Assembly (NCBI GenBank): GCA_000242235.1
Contig: JH590864.1
Location: forward strand, 62,001-126,000
DNA: 64,000 nt
Reading direction: 5' to 3'
Source: Stomatobaculum longum
GTDB taxonomy: Bacteria > Bacillota > Clostridia > Lachnospirales > Lachnospiraceae
Below the pieces are notes generated by a model. It was given only the letters and a program-made list of their open reading frames with translations. It had not been told where the DNA came from and searched no databases. Of this stretch, positions 51,598 through 60,525 are shown piece by piece. Position numbers and translations under genes: made by a program. Within the stretch, counting starts at the first letter, position 1, and each line of letters opens with the position of its first letter.

Positions 51598-52353
51598 TTA
51601 GTACTCCATACTGATACCCTTTTTTCTGCCGTGTCTCATCACAAAGTGAAATGCCGATAGACCGGCGAAAAGATAGGCGAGTGAATTAAGTACGAGTAGC
51701 CCGACATCAAAAATGGGAACCATGTTCCCTTCGATGATGCTGCGTGAAATATAAATGCCCTGTGAAAGCGGCATAATATAATAGGCGAAGCCTTGAATGT
51801 TGCTTCCATCTACCACTCCCGAAAAGAACAAGAGTAAATAGCTTGCAATGGATATGAACGAAGCGGTTTTGGTAAAGATCAGTGTTAAGGCCGAAAGAAA
51901 ATAGGATATTCCGACGAGCCCCAGCATAGTAATCGCAAATATGGGGAGAACCATCCATGAGAAAGCCATGGGGATAGAAAACAATACATGAATTGCGGAC
52001 ATGACCAAAATGATTTCGACGGACTGAAACAGCAACCAGCAGACTGCTCTGCAAAATAAAATGCCGGAGAGAGCGGTGGGCTTTATTAGCAACTGTTCAA
52101 ACGTTCCGCTCTGTTTCTCGGATGAAATCGCCATGGAAGATTCGCCGATGATGCCGTTGGCGTAAAACCAATACACGAAGCCTATGTAATACGCAGAGTT
52201 GGGGCGTTCGGCAGAGTTTGAGAACAGTTTGAAGAAGCCGACGAACATGATAAAAAGCACGAATAAGTTGACGATGTGATCCGGATAATAGCATTTCGCT
52301 TCCAAATAGTACTTTCGCAACTCAGCGGTAAAGCAACGCCTTATCTTAGCCAT
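51598..52353 (-). CDS. ABC-2 type permease
   Basis: A 251-residue protein has six hydrophobic segments (for example IVNLFVLFIMFVGFF, LPIFAITMLGLVGISYFL), starting MAKIRRCFTAELRKYYLEAK. The SEKQSGTFEQLLIKP stretch is typical of ABC-2 permeases. Its start overlaps the end of the ATPase gene (52346), so the two form an exporter. The substrate is unknown. Confidence 0.88.
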   Translation of the reverse strand: MAKIRRCFTAELRKYYLEAKCYYPDHIVNLFVLFIMFVGFFKLFSNSAERPNSAYYIGFVYWFYANGIIGESSMAISSEKQSGTFEQLLIKPTALSGILFCRAVCWLLFQSVEIILVMSAIHVLFSIPMAFSWMVLPIFAITMLGLVGISYFLSALTLIFTKTASFISIASYLLLFFSGVVDGSNIQGFAYYIMPLSQGIYISRSIIEGNMVPIFDVGLLVLNSLAYLFAGLSAFHFVMRHGRKKGISMEY

Positions 52354-53284
52354 GATGATTCCTCCAAAAAAAAATGAGAACCTCCTCCAAGGTCGGTGTT
52401 TCCGGTGTGACAGCTATGATTCTTATCTGCTTCTCTGCACACATTTGTACGAGAGAGTACGCAAAAGCTTCCTCGGACTCGGAAAGGCTCAAATGAATTT
52501 GTTTTTTTTCTTCATGGATACGGATTGCTTCCGAGGGCATAAGAGATGCGAGCGCCTCAATGGTTTCTTTCGTATAGGGCAAGGTGTATTCCGTACGTTG
52601 TTGTCCCTTGTGCGCGTTTACGAGAGCATCGACGCTACCCTGATAGGTGGCAACGCCGTTTTCTAAGATGATGAGTTTATTTGTAAGGCGCTCCAATACA
52701 TCTATCTGGTGTGTCGTCAGAAAAACAGTCGTGCCCTGTTCTGACATCTTTTGGATTTCAGAAATAACACTCAACTTCGTTGTTAAATCCAAGCCTAAGG
52801 TGGGCTCATCCAGGAACAGAATTTTAGGGGAATGAATGAGTGCTGTCATCAAGGCGACTTTTTGCTGCATTCCTCTGGAGCAATAGCCCACTTTTTTGTT
52901 CTCGTGCCCCTGTAAATCCATAATGGAGAGCAATTCCTCTGTCCGGTTTCGAATGACGTTGTCGGCCAGACCCATTAAGCGTCCGTAATAACGCAAATTC
53001 TCCTTGGCAGACATATACCAATACAAATTTCGATTCCCTTCAAGTACGGCACCGATATTCCTAAAATAATCATTTCCGGCGTGTTCGATGTTTTTGCCGT
53101 TATAGTATATGTTCCCGGAGCTTGGCGTTAATATCTTTAACATCAGTTTGATAAAGGTGCTTTTTCCGGCACCGTTCGGCCCCAGAATCCCGTAAATTCC
53201 GGGTTCACTTATCTCAACACACAGATTCCTGAGTGCGGTATGATTCCCAAATGACTTCGTAAGTTGATCAACACAGTAAATCAT
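52346..53284 (-). CDS. ABC transporter ATPase (BcrA/CcmA-like)
   Basis: The product has 312 residues from ATG 53284 (ggagg upstream on the minus strand). Walker A GPNGAGKS (35-42), signature YCSRGMQQKV, Walker B ILFLDEPT and H-loop TTHQ are present. A C-terminal extension of about 85 residues is typical of BcrA-like drug/peptide exporters. It pairs with the downstream permease. An upstream in-frame ATG (53371) lacks an SD. Confidence 0.9.
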   Translation of the reverse strand: MIYCVDQLTKSFGNHTALRNLCVEISEPGIYGILGPNGAGKSTFIKLMLKILTPSSGNIYYNGKNIEHAGNDYFRNIGAVLEGNRNLYWYMSAKENLRYYGRLMGLADNVIRNRTEELLSIMDLQGHENKKVGYCSRGMQQKVALMTALIHSPKILFLDEPTLGLDLTTKLSVISEIQKMSEQGTTVFLTTHQIDVLERLTNKLIILENGVATYQGSVDALVNAHKGQQRTEYTLPYTKETIEALASLMPSEAIRIHEEKKQIHLSLSESEEAFAYSLVQMCAEKQIRIIAVTPETPTLEEVLIFFWRNHHG

Positions 53285-53656
53285 TCGCGTCCTCCGCTGT
53301 CTTGCCAAGGGTTGTATCCGATTCGATTTCATGTGAGATGTGTTTATAAAACACCACCATGAATGTAACACAAACCGGCTTTCTTATCTACGATTCACAT
53401 GTGGTAATTTTTTGAGTAAACAATTTTGAATCGGAATTATCATAATGCGCATTGCGACTTTCAGAAGCTAACGATAAAATTTCATGGTAAGAAGGACAAA
53501 TAGAGAACCGTTTGGTCGACAATTAATAAAAGCGTCATGCTTTACCCATCACTACGATACGGCTCTTATGTGAGGCTGTCAGAGTCGGAAAGCCTGCGGA
53601 ACCAGCTTGCAAAAGCAGTTACATGTATATATCAGAAGTATGAGGAGTGAGCGGAT
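53285..53656. other. Divergent intergenic region
   Basis: This 372-nt, AT-rich stretch lies between the minus-strand ABC operon and the plus-strand nuclease gene and must contain both promoters. No box pair is good enough to name. Short open frames here lack SDs. Confidence 0.4.
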
Positions 53657-54919
53657 ATGGAAGCTGCGGAACGAAATGCGGAAAAGCACATCAATCAACT
53701 ATTGAAGGATGTTCGGAGAATGATCGTTTATGATCGGGCGGAGCGGTTTCGACAGGGGAAAGAATTCAATATTTTTAGGGTACAGCGCATTCTGAATGAT
53801 GAAGTGAAAATATGCCGTTTGATTCGCGAATTGTTGGATCCAAAGGGAAGCCATGGACAAGGCAGCGTTTTTCTACGACTGTTTCTGGAGACTTTAGGAT
53901 GGGCAAAGATTCGGCAGATTGCGGGCGAGGACTATGATAAGGCTACGGTTGCGGGTGAGGTACTCATCAAGAATGATCGGCGCATCGATCTTCTAATCAG
54001 GATAGGCAAGTACATGCTTCCGATTGAGGCAAAAGTTTACGCGACAGATCAGGAGTGGCAATGTTCTGATTATTATAACTTCGCTGTCAGTTATGATCCG
54101 GATGTCGTCATCTATTACCTTACCCCGGATGGGCATGAGCCCTCGGACAGCAGTAAAAACGGGTTGAAAGACGCGCAGATTCAGTGTATTTCGTTTGCCA
54201 AAGAAATCATTGATTGGCTGACGACCTGTATCAAGGCGGATGCGTTGGAACAGATCCATCCTGTCAGAGAGATTCTAATCCAGTTTCGTGAGATATTGAA
54301 ACAGCTGACGGGAAAGGAGGAAGGAAAAGTGGCGATGGAAATTATGAATCAAATCTCATCTTCAAGAGATAATTTCGAAGCTGCGGAGAAAGTCGCGAGT
54401 GTTCTTGCGGCTGTCAAAGCGGAAAAAATGATTGAGATCTTTGATCATATCAAGCATTACATGGATCAACAGGGATATTCAAAGTATCTTGTTCATGAGG
54501 CATATAGAGATGAGGCAAACCAATATTATAAAAGCAAAAAATTAAGCTGGCCGAGCCTAAATTATTGTGTGCCTGCAGCTGAATCCGAGATAGGGGATAA
54601 AATTGCTCTACGTTTTGAAATCGGAACGAAGCTTTATTTCGGTATCGTCCCCTGGGATCCGGTCGAAAAAAAGAACTGGAAGCCCGAGAGCCGCGACGGA
54701 GACACAGAAACATATGTGTTTGAGCCTCTAATGCCTGTCAAAGTTGAGGATAGCAACAATAAGCACTGGTATTGGATGAAATATATAGCGGAAGAGATTG
54801 ACTTTTGGACTTGTAACAACGCCTACAAAGAGCTGTATGACAGGCGGGCTTTTCAAGAAACAATCGAGAGTGTGTTTGCTGAAATTGCGGATACGCTTGA
54901 GGTATTGATGAAAGCGTAA
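53657..54919 (+). CDS. PD-(D/E)XK nuclease superfamily protein (PDDEXK_4)
   Basis: The protein has 420 residues. The opening FNIFRVQRILNDEVKICRLI and LLDPKGSHGQGSVFLRLFLE are characteristic of PDDEXK_4 proteins. The nuclease residues are Asp111 in RRIDLLIRIG and Glu124-x-Lys126 in PIEAKVY, followed by DQEWQ. A second half (about 280-410) with aromatic-rich strands is unassigned. Such genes are often found with defence loci, but here no partner is adjacent; it may act alone. The SD is weak (ggagtgagcgga). Confidence 0.85.
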   Translation: MEAAERNAEKHINQLLKDVRRMIVYDRAERFRQGKEFNIFRVQRILNDEVKICRLIRELLDPKGSHGQGSVFLRLFLETLGWAKIRQIAGEDYDKATVAGEVLIKNDRRIDLLIRIGKYMLPIEAKVYATDQEWQCSDYYNFAVSYDPDVVIYYLTPDGHEPSDSSKNGLKDAQIQCISFAKEIIDWLTTCIKADALEQIHPVREILIQFREILKQLTGKEEGKVAMEIMNQISSSRDNFEAAEKVASVLAAVKAEKMIEIFDHIKHYMDQQGYSKYLVHEAYRDEANQYYKSKKLSWPSLNYCVPAAESEIGDKIALRFEIGTKLYFGIVPWDPVEKKNWKPESRDGDTETYVFEPLMPVKVEDSNNKHWYWMKYIAEEIDFWTCNNAYKELYDRRAFQETIESVFAEIADTLEVLMKA

Positions 54920-54948
54920 ACGGTACCGGACTACTGAAAAGAAATTGC

Positions 54949-54983
54949 AAAAAAAATGCCGCTGCCCTTTCGGCACTGGCATT
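54949..54983 (-). terminator. Hairpin with a T-run on the minus strand
   Basis: AATGCCGCTGCC (54955-54966) pairs with GGCACTGGCATT (54972-54983), two mismatches. An A-run at 54949-54956 becomes the T-run on the minus strand. It may end read-through transcripts of the TSCPD gene and also follows the nuclease gene. Confidence 0.5.
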
Positions 54984-55052
54984 TCGTATCGATTCAAGGT
55001 AAGATTGACGCATACAGTTGTAAAGCACAAAAAGAAAGGAAGGTCCGGCTAT

Positions 55053-55133
55053 ATGAAGTCACACAAGTTTTTCGCATGGGCAACGGTATTCTGCTTTGTC
55101 ATGACGATGATCACCGGCTATAAGAGACAGTAA
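55053..55133 (+). CDS. Tiny membrane peptide
   Basis: A 26-residue frame, MKSHKFFAWATVFCFVMTMI then TGYKRQ, is preceded by aaaggaagg at 12-13 nt. One hydrophobic helix with a basic end suggests a membrane peptide. Similar short proteins ending in TGYK occur in related bacteria (from memory). Its stop lies 7 nt from the convergent TSCPD gene stop; AGTAAGC-gcg-GCTTACT between them forms a small hairpin. Function unknown. Confidence 0.5.
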   Translation: MKSHKFFAWATVFCFVMTMITGYKRQ

Positions 55134-55140
55134 GCGCGGC

Positions 55141-55416
55141 TTACTTCGAAGAAGAAATGACACCCGCTTGCTGTAAGGCCTCTTCCACGGCGATTGCCAG
55201 CTGATCGGCGCAGGAGGTTCCGCGACCGTCGCAATCGTTGCCTCTGAGAAGGGAGGCTGCCTCGGCCGCATCCCTGCCCTCAAGCAGCCTGCTGATGGCA
55301 GAGGTATTGCCGGGACATCCGCCGTGAAATACGACGTTGTGCAGCCGCTTGTCTTCGAGTTCGAAGCTGATTTGTTTTGCGCAGACACCGCGTGTTTGAT
55401 ACGAATAGCGTTTCAT
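55141..55416 (-). CDS. TSCPD-domain protein (TIGR03905 family)
   Basis: A 91-residue protein from ATG 55416 (ggagg about 9 nt upstream on the minus strand) begins MKRYSYQTRGVCAKQISFEL and contains HGGCPGNTSAI, GRGTSCADQLA, the TSCPD motif otherwise seen at the C-terminus of class II ribonucleotide reductases. Cysteines suggest metal or nucleotide-related chemistry; the role is not established. Confidence 0.85.
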   Translation of the reverse strand: MKRYSYQTRGVCAKQISFELEDKRLHNVVFHGGCPGNTSAISRLLEGRDAAEAASLLRGNDCDGRGTSCADQLAIAVEEALQQAGVISSSK

Positions 55417-55726
55417 TTCCGAAAACCTCCTCATGTTTTGATACCTTTATTGTACATGGTAGAAAAAACATATCAAGTACAGAGCAGATCGAAGAAGAGT
55501 GTTCGATTGCTTATTTCGCTTAGGTAGAGTACAATGCAGGCAAGTCGAAGCCTCGTGGAAAGAAGGCGTGATGTGTTCGATGCTTGGCGGGTGGTATCGG
55601 CTGCTCTGCAATAGACTTCTCTTTGGCAAGAGGGAGCGGCAGAGGGGACAGTATCTTCTCTTTTGAGAAGAACAGGTGCTTCGGTTTCAAGGCGGAATCG
55701 AAGGCAACACGAAAGGAGGAATTCCT
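55417..55726. other. Intergenic region
   Basis: This is a 310-nt divergent spacer upstream of the CsbD-like gene. A purine-rich stretch (aagaagagtgttcg) and several partial -10-like sites occur, but no clear promoter or gene. The SD of the next gene (gaaaggagga) is at its right end. Confidence 0.4.
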
Positions 55727-55996
55727 ATGTCTCTTGAAGATAAGATCGATCAGCTGAAGGGTGCTGTCAAAGAAGGTGTCGGTAAGATTTCCGGCGATGT
55801 AAAGGCGGAGAAGGAAGGCGCTGCGGAGCAGGCGACCGCGAAGGCAAAGGAAGTCGCGGAAGATGCCAAGAAGGTAGCGGAAGAAGCGGCGGAGAAGGCA
55901 TCCGCCAAGGCAAAGGAAGTTGCCGGAAATGTGAAGGATGCATTGGAAGGAACGCTTGACGGCGTCAAGAATATCCTGAACAAGGACAAAGAATAA
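55727..55996 (+). CDS. CsbD-like stress protein
   Basis: An 89-residue, highly charged Ala/Lys/Glu-rich helical protein begins [20 protein letters not shown], with tandem repeats of the type [20 protein letters not shown]. This composition fits CsbD/LEA-like stress proteins. The SD gaaaggagga precedes ATG 55727 and a strong terminator follows, so it is monocistronic. Confidence 0.75.
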   Translation: MSLEDKIDQLKGAVKEGVGKISGDVKAEKEGAAEQATAKAKEVAEDAKKVAEEAAEKASAKAKEVAGNVKDALEGTLDGVKNILNKDKE

Positions 55997-56004
55997 GTTT
56001 GATA

Positions 56005-56057
56005 GGGAAAAAGCCCCTTTACCGAGCGCGGTAAAGGGGGCTTTTTCCTTTTTGGGC
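56005..56057. terminator. Strong bidirectional terminator
   Basis: GGGAAAAAGCCCCTTTACC pairs with GGTAAAGGGGGCTTTTTCC around a short GC-rich loop, with T-runs usable on both strands. Confidence 0.9.
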
Positions 56058-56178
56058 CAAGAAGTGGAAGGAGCCGCAGGAGATGGAGCGCTGACGAAAG
56101 GTATCAAGCGAAATCAAAGTATGCTATAACCGTATTAAGTCAGTGAAAACAGAAGCCGATTTCCGGGAGGGTCTTTCC

Positions 56179-56724
56179 TTGCGATACATACTTTTACTGC
56201 GTGGCATCAATGTGGGTGGCAAGAACAAAGTGGAGATGCGTGAATTAAGCGCTTTGCTCACAGCTGCCGGGTTTGAAGAGGTAGGCTCTTACATCAACAG
56301 CGGAAATCTTTTTTTCAGCAGTGCGGAAGCGAAAGAGAGTTGCATCTCGAAAATCAGAGCGTTGTTGGAAGCGAAGTATGACTTCCCCATCCCCTTTGCT
56401 CTGCTCACCAAAGAAGAATACCTAGAAGAGCGGGACGCCCTGCCGCAGTGGTGGCACGAGGAGATGGCGAGAAGAGATGTTTTGTTCTACGCCTGCGGCA
56501 TGGACACGGACAGGATACGAGACTTTATCGAAAAAGCCGCTCTGTATAACGAAGTCGTGCACCTCGGGCGACACGCGGTATTCTGGGGCAAATACGATGA
56601 GGCGGAGTACCTGAAAACCATCTATCATAAGAAGCTGATGAAGCAGGCCTTTTACAGGGAAGTCACCATACGAAACGGGAATACGTATGAAAAAATTGCG
56701 GCAATCCTCGAAAACGAAACATAA
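56179..56724 (+). CDS. DUF1697-family protein
   Basis: A 181-residue protein is read from TTG 56179 (gggagg 8 nt upstream), giving the family start RYILLLRGINVGGKNKVEM. GTG 56143 in frame has no SD. SYINSGNLFFSS and WGKYDEAEYLKTIYHKKLMK are further DUF1697 hallmarks. The function is unknown. It is monocistronic. Confidence 0.87.
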   Translation: MRYILLLRGINVGGKNKVEMRELSALLTAAGFEEVGSYINSGNLFFSSAEAKESCISKIRALLEAKYDFPIPFALLTKEEYLEERDALPQWWHEEMARRDVLFYACGMDTDRIRDFIEKAALYNEVVHLGRHAVFWGKYDEAEYLKTIYHKKLMKQAFYREVTIRNGNTYEKIAAILENET

Positions 56725-56879
56725 GCGACTGCTCCGATGAACTGTTGCTTGTCGCTGCGCCGTCAAGGGCGCTGCAAGCGAAACTCAACCCCCGTTTGAC
56801 AAATTGACAAGCAGCTTTGGTAGCCTGCAAACGTGCAAAATGGCATGCTTAAGCTATCAAAAACGGAAGGAGAACAGAC

Positions 56880-57878
56880 ATGATTTTGGCGGATAAGATT
56901 ATAGATGAGAGGAAGAAGAACGGGTGGTCTCAGGAGGACTTGGCCGAGCAGCTCGGTGTATCGAGGCAGTCGGTCTCCAAATGGGAGAGCGCGGGCTCGG
57001 TGCCCGATCTCAAAAAGGTCATTCAGATGGCAGAGCTCTTTGGTGTGAGCACGGATTACCTTCTGAAGGATGATATGGAGCGGGAAAACCGGAGTACTGT
57101 CGAAACCTCCGGGAGAGATGCGGACAGTCTCCTGCGGCGAGTGAGCATGGAGGAGGCCAACGCGTTTTTGGACGCAAAGCGGGAGACAGCGCCCCGACTC
57201 GCGAATTCGGTCAGCTTGTTCACCTTAAGTCCGGTCGCATTGCTTCTGCTTGCCGGAATCGCCGAAAGTCCGAACTACAACTTGGCGGAAGGTCCGGCGA
57301 TGGCAGTCGGTTTGGCGGTTCTGCTTCTCCTCACGGCGGTAGGCGTATTCATTCAGATTACAGACCGGAATAAATTGAGCCGCTTTGAATACTTGGAGCG
57401 GGAGCCGTTTGAAACCGAATACGGTGTGAGCGGCATGGTGAAGGAGAAGAAGCGGGACTACGAGAGCCGCTATTCGCTGGGACTTGCCGGCGGCACCGTG
57501 ATCTGCATTGTGGCGGTGATTCCGCTCCTCGTTGCGGGCGCCATGGATGCAAGCGCCTTGGTTTGGTTTCTGTGTACGAGCCTCTTGCTCGTGCTGGTTG
57601 CGCTGGGGATAAACCTGATTGTGCGTGTCAGTACAATCAAAGAGAGTTACGACACCGTACTTCAGGAGGGGAATTACTCCAAGAACAAAAAGCGCGTACA
57701 GGCAAAGATGGGTGCCCTTTCCGCCGCGTACTGGTGCCTCACAACCGCAATCTATCTCGGCTGGAGCACTTGGACGCAGGACTGGGAGGAGTCCCGGATC
57801 ATTTGGATGGTGGCGGGCGTCCTCTATGGTGGTGTTTACGGAATCATGCGGATGATGCTGAAGGTGGACGGAGACTAA
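56880..57878 (+). CDS. XRE regulator with membrane domain
   Basis: The product has 332 residues: an N-terminal helix-turn-helix (SQEDLAEQLGVSRQSVSKWE, then SVPDLKKVIQMAELFGVSTD), a linker, and five or six hydrophobic segments (about 110-330). This is a common Clostridia design for membrane-bound regulators or stress sensors. The SD gaaggaga precedes ATG 56880. The AlkD gene starts 4 nt after the stop, so the two are co-transcribed. Confidence 0.87.
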   Translation: MILADKIIDERKKNGWSQEDLAEQLGVSRQSVSKWESAGSVPDLKKVIQMAELFGVSTDYLLKDDMERENRSTVETSGRDADSLLRRVSMEEANAFLDAKRETAPRLANSVSLFTLSPVALLLLAGIAESPNYNLAEGPAMAVGLAVLLLLTAVGVFIQITDRNKLSRFEYLEREPFETEYGVSGMVKEKKRDYESRYSLGLAGGTVICIVAVIPLLVAGAMDASALVWFLCTSLLLVLVALGINLIVRVSTIKESYDTVLQEGNYSKNKKRVQAKMGALSAAYWCLTTAIYLGWSTWTQDWEESRIIWMVAGVLYGGVYGIMRMMLKVDGD

Positions 57879-57882
57879 AGCT

Positions 57883-58557
57883 ATGAAGATCCAAGAAGAA
57901 CTCTTTGCGCTTCGGGACGAGGGATATGCGGCATTTCAGGCAAAATTAATACCGGGCGTGCCCACGACGCGCATCATCGGTGTCCAGGTGCCGGAACTCA
58001 GGAAACTCGCGAAACGGTATTACAAGGATCCGGAACACTGCCGGTTTTTGCGGACTTTGCCGCACGACTATTACGACGAAGACTTGCTCCACGCACTCCT
58101 GATCGCGGAGGAGAAGGACTTTGCGTGCTGCCTTGAAGAGACAGAGGCTTTTCTGCCCTTCGTGGATAACTGGGCGGTCTGTGACATCTTTTCGCCGAAG
58201 GCCTTTTCAAAGCATAAAGAAGAGCTGTTAGAGCGCATCCGTGTCTGGGCAAAATCGGAAAAGACCTATACCTGCCGCTTCGGAATCGGGATGCTGATGC
58301 AGCATTTCCTGGACGCGGATTTTGATGCCGCATATTTGGAAATCCCGGCGGCGGTACAATCCGAGGAATATTATGTCAACATGATGCTCGCCTGGTTCTT
58401 CGCGACGGCGCTCGCAAAGCAGTGGGAGGCAACCATCCCCTATCTGGAAAACAAGCGGCTTGCGCGGTGGACACACAATAAGGCGATACAGAAGGCGCGG
58501 GAGAGCTACCGCATTAGCGCAGAGCAGAAAGAGTACCTGAAAAGCTTGAAGTGCTGA
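57883..58557 (+). CDS. DNA alkylation repair protein, AlkD-like
   Basis: A 224-residue all-helical HEAT-like protein with family blocks GVQVPELRKLAKRY, DYYDEDLLHALLI, LPFVDNWAVCDIFSPKAF and NKAIQKARESYRIS. AlkD glycosylases remove bulky or cationic alkylpurines. Length and motifs are normal. It is coupled to the upstream membrane regulator. Confidence 0.88.
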   Translation: MKIQEELFALRDEGYAAFQAKLIPGVPTTRIIGVQVPELRKLAKRYYKDPEHCRFLRTLPHDYYDEDLLHALLIAEEKDFACCLEETEAFLPFVDNWAVCDIFSPKAFSKHKEELLERIRVWAKSEKTYTCRFGIGMLMQHFLDADFDAAYLEIPAAVQSEEYYVNMMLAWFFATALAKQWEATIPYLENKRLARWTHNKAIQKARESYRISAEQKEYLKSLKC

Positions 58558-58560
58558 CTT

Positions 58561-58730
58561 GCTTCTCCTATCAAAAGGAGTTTCACGGCGCTCTGTTTTG
58601 GGATGAGGAAGTGGCCTTCGTCTATGTCTATGAAAGGCCGGTGGGCACGGAGGCTCTGATGCTACAGCCCGAAGAGCCGGAAGCTGTGCTCCGGCAGGAT
58701 TATGAGGCGGTTGCGGAGGCCGTGGCGTAG
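58561..58730 (+). pseudogene. Coding-like remnant, origin uncertain
   Basis: A frame without start reads SYQKEFHGALFWDEEVAFVY, YERPVGTEALMLQPEEPEAV and ends in a stop at 58728-58730. Codon use looks coding, and it vaguely recalls the C-terminus of NUDIX hydrolases, but I cannot confirm this. It is likely the 3' scrap of a deleted gene. Confidence 0.4.
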
Positions 58731-58864
58731 CGGAATCCCATTTACTGCGTGCCGCGCGGCGGGCTTTTACCGGTCGGAAAGCATCCGAAATATGGTAAAC
58801 TGATTTCAGCGGAAAGTTGAAATTTTTACCTTGTGCATCACAGAAATGTGAGAGAGGAGTCCCT

Positions 58865-59320
58865 ATGTTGGCAAACGGAACCAAAGCACCCGATTTTACA
58901 CTGCCGGATCAGAACGGGCAGCCGAGAAAACTCTCCGAGTACCTCGGGCAGCGCGTGATTCTCTATTTTTATCCGCGGGATATGACGGCCGGCTGCACGA
59001 AGCAGGCCTGCGTATTTGCGGAGTTGTATCCGCAGTTTCGCGAGAAGGGGGCGGTGGTGCTCGGCATCAGCAAGGACAGCGTTGCCTCGCACAAGAAGTT
59101 TGAGGAAAAGTACGGCCTGCCGTTTGTGCTGCTCTCGGACCCCGAGAAGACGGTAATTCAGGCCTACGATGTCTGGAAAGAAAAGAAGATGTACGGCAAG
59201 GTCTCAATGGGCGTGGTGCGGACCACCTACTTAATCGACGAGCAGGGTATCATCGTGAAAGGCTTTGAAAAGGTGAAACCCGCCGAAAATCCGGCGGATA
59301 TGCTCGGAGAACTCGCATGA
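58865..59320 (+). CDS. bcp: Thiol peroxidase, BCP/PrxQ type
   Basis: A 151-residue peroxiredoxin with peroxidatic Cys44 in TAGCTKQAC and the nearby resolving Cys49, the PrxQ arrangement. FYPRDMTAGC, GISKDSVASHKKF and FVLLSD follow. It reduces hydroperoxides using thioredoxin. SD agaggag precedes ATG 58865. The yaaA gene overlaps its stop (ATGA), which fits a peroxide-defence operon. Confidence 0.93.
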   Translation: MLANGTKAPDFTLPDQNGQPRKLSEYLGQRVILYFYPRDMTAGCTKQACVFAELYPQFREKGAVVLGISKDSVASHKKFEEKYGLPFVLLSDPEKTVIQAYDVWKEKKMYGKVSMGVVRTTYLIDEQGIIVKGFEKVKPAENPADMLGELA

Positions 59321-60081
59321 AGATACTCATCTCCCCGGCGAAAAAGATGCGCGTGCAGCGAGACAGTTTAGCGCCCCGACATCTGCCGCAATATCTTTCG
59401 GAGACAGAGGAATTGCTCGCCTGGCTCAGGGCGCGCTCGTATCCGGAGCTGAAGGCGCTCTGGGGTTGCAATGACAAGCTGACCGCGGAAAATGCGGCCC
59501 GTCTCGCGGAGATGGCACTTCGAGAGGCGGACACGCCCGCGCTGCTCGCCTATGAGGGCATTCAGTACCAATACATGGCACCGGAAGTGCTCGAAGACGC
59601 GGCGCTCGCCTATCTGGAGGAGAGACTTTGCATTCTGTCCGGCTTTTACGGCGTGTTGCGGCCGATGGATGCCGTGCTGCCCTATCGCCTCGAAATGCAG
59701 GCAAAGGCAGCCGTCGCAGGACACAAGAATCTCTACGCCTTCTGGGGCGACAAGCTGCACCGTGCCGTTCGGGATGAGAGCGGCGTCATCATCAACCTCG
59801 CCTCGAAGGAGTATTCGAAGGCAATCGAGGCGTATTTACAGCCGGAGGATCGCTTCATCACCTGTGTGTTCGGCGAACTTATAGGCGGTAAGGTTTTGCA
59901 GAAGGGTATCTATGCGAAGATGGCGCGCGGGGAGATGGTGCGCTATCTCGCGGAGATAGGCGCGGAGAGACCGGAGGAGTTGAAGCGCTTTTCGCGGAGC
60001 GGCTATACCTACCGGGAGGAACTCTCCACCGAGACAAGTTATGTCTTTGCACGGGAGCCCGGAACTTACGAGGAAGATTGA
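59317..60081 (+). CDS. yaaA: Peroxide stress protein YaaA
   Basis: A 254-residue protein of the YaaA/UPF0246 family: MKILISPAKKMR at the start, then GIQYQYMAPE, ILSGFYGVLRPMD, NLASKEYSKAI. YaaA limits intracellular iron during peroxide stress and binds DNA. Overlap with bcp indicates joint expression under oxidative stress. Confidence 0.93.
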   Translation: MKILISPAKKMRVQRDSLAPRHLPQYLSETEELLAWLRARSYPELKALWGCNDKLTAENAARLAEMALREADTPALLAYEGIQYQYMAPEVLEDAALAYLEERLCILSGFYGVLRPMDAVLPYRLEMQAKAAVAGHKNLYAFWGDKLHRAVRDESGVIINLASKEYSKAIEAYLQPEDRFITCVFGELIGGKVLQKGIYAKMARGEMVRYLAEIGAERPEELKRFSRSGYTYREELSTETSYVFAREPGTYEED

Positions 60082-60193
60082 TTCGGGGTAGCGTACGCAA
60101 GGCTCTGAAAGAGATTGAGAAAAGCGCTTGGCGATATAGATAGCGGCAAGTCGGTAAGTTAGGAGAGAGATTAGGGGACAGGAGGGGAGTGGC

Positions 60194-60472
60194 ATGCACT
60201 TGAACACAGAACAGAGCGTATTCCTGCTCTGGATAGCGGCGCTGAGTTGTATCGGTTTTTTGCTCTTTGGTCTGGACAAGCGGAGAGCAGTGCGCGGAGC
60301 CTGGCGCATTCCGGAGCGGACACTCTTACTCAGTGCCTTTCTCGGCGGCGCGCCGGGCGCGCTCTTTGGCATGCATTTCTTTCGGCATAAGACGCAAAAG
60401 TGGAAGTTTCGCATACCGGTGCCGCTTGCCCTCTTACTCTGGGGCTGGCTTGCGTATCGAGTATTTACATAA
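60194..60472 (+). CDS. DUF1294 membrane protein
   Basis: A 92-residue protein has two to three hydrophobic segments and the family signature FGLDKRRAVRGAWRIPERTL, then GGAPGALFGMHFFRHKTQ. ATG 60194 has aggaggggag upstream. Function unknown. It ends in a strong terminator. Confidence 0.9.
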   Translation: MHLNTEQSVFLLWIAALSCIGFLLFGLDKRRAVRGAWRIPERTLLLSAFLGGAPGALFGMHFFRHKTQKWKFRIPVPLALLLWGWLAYRVFT

Positions 60473-60512
60473 AGAAGAGGACAGCACATAAGTCGTGCTG
60501 TCCTCTTCTTTA
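60472..60512. terminator. Bidirectional terminator between convergent genes
   Basis: AAGAAGAGGACAGCAC (60472-60487) pairs perfectly with GTGCTGTCCTCTTCTT (60495-60510), with A and T runs on both sides. It serves the DUF1294 gene and the opposing acetyltransferase operon. Confidence 0.9.
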
Positions 60513-60525
60513 TGCGGTCTTCGCC

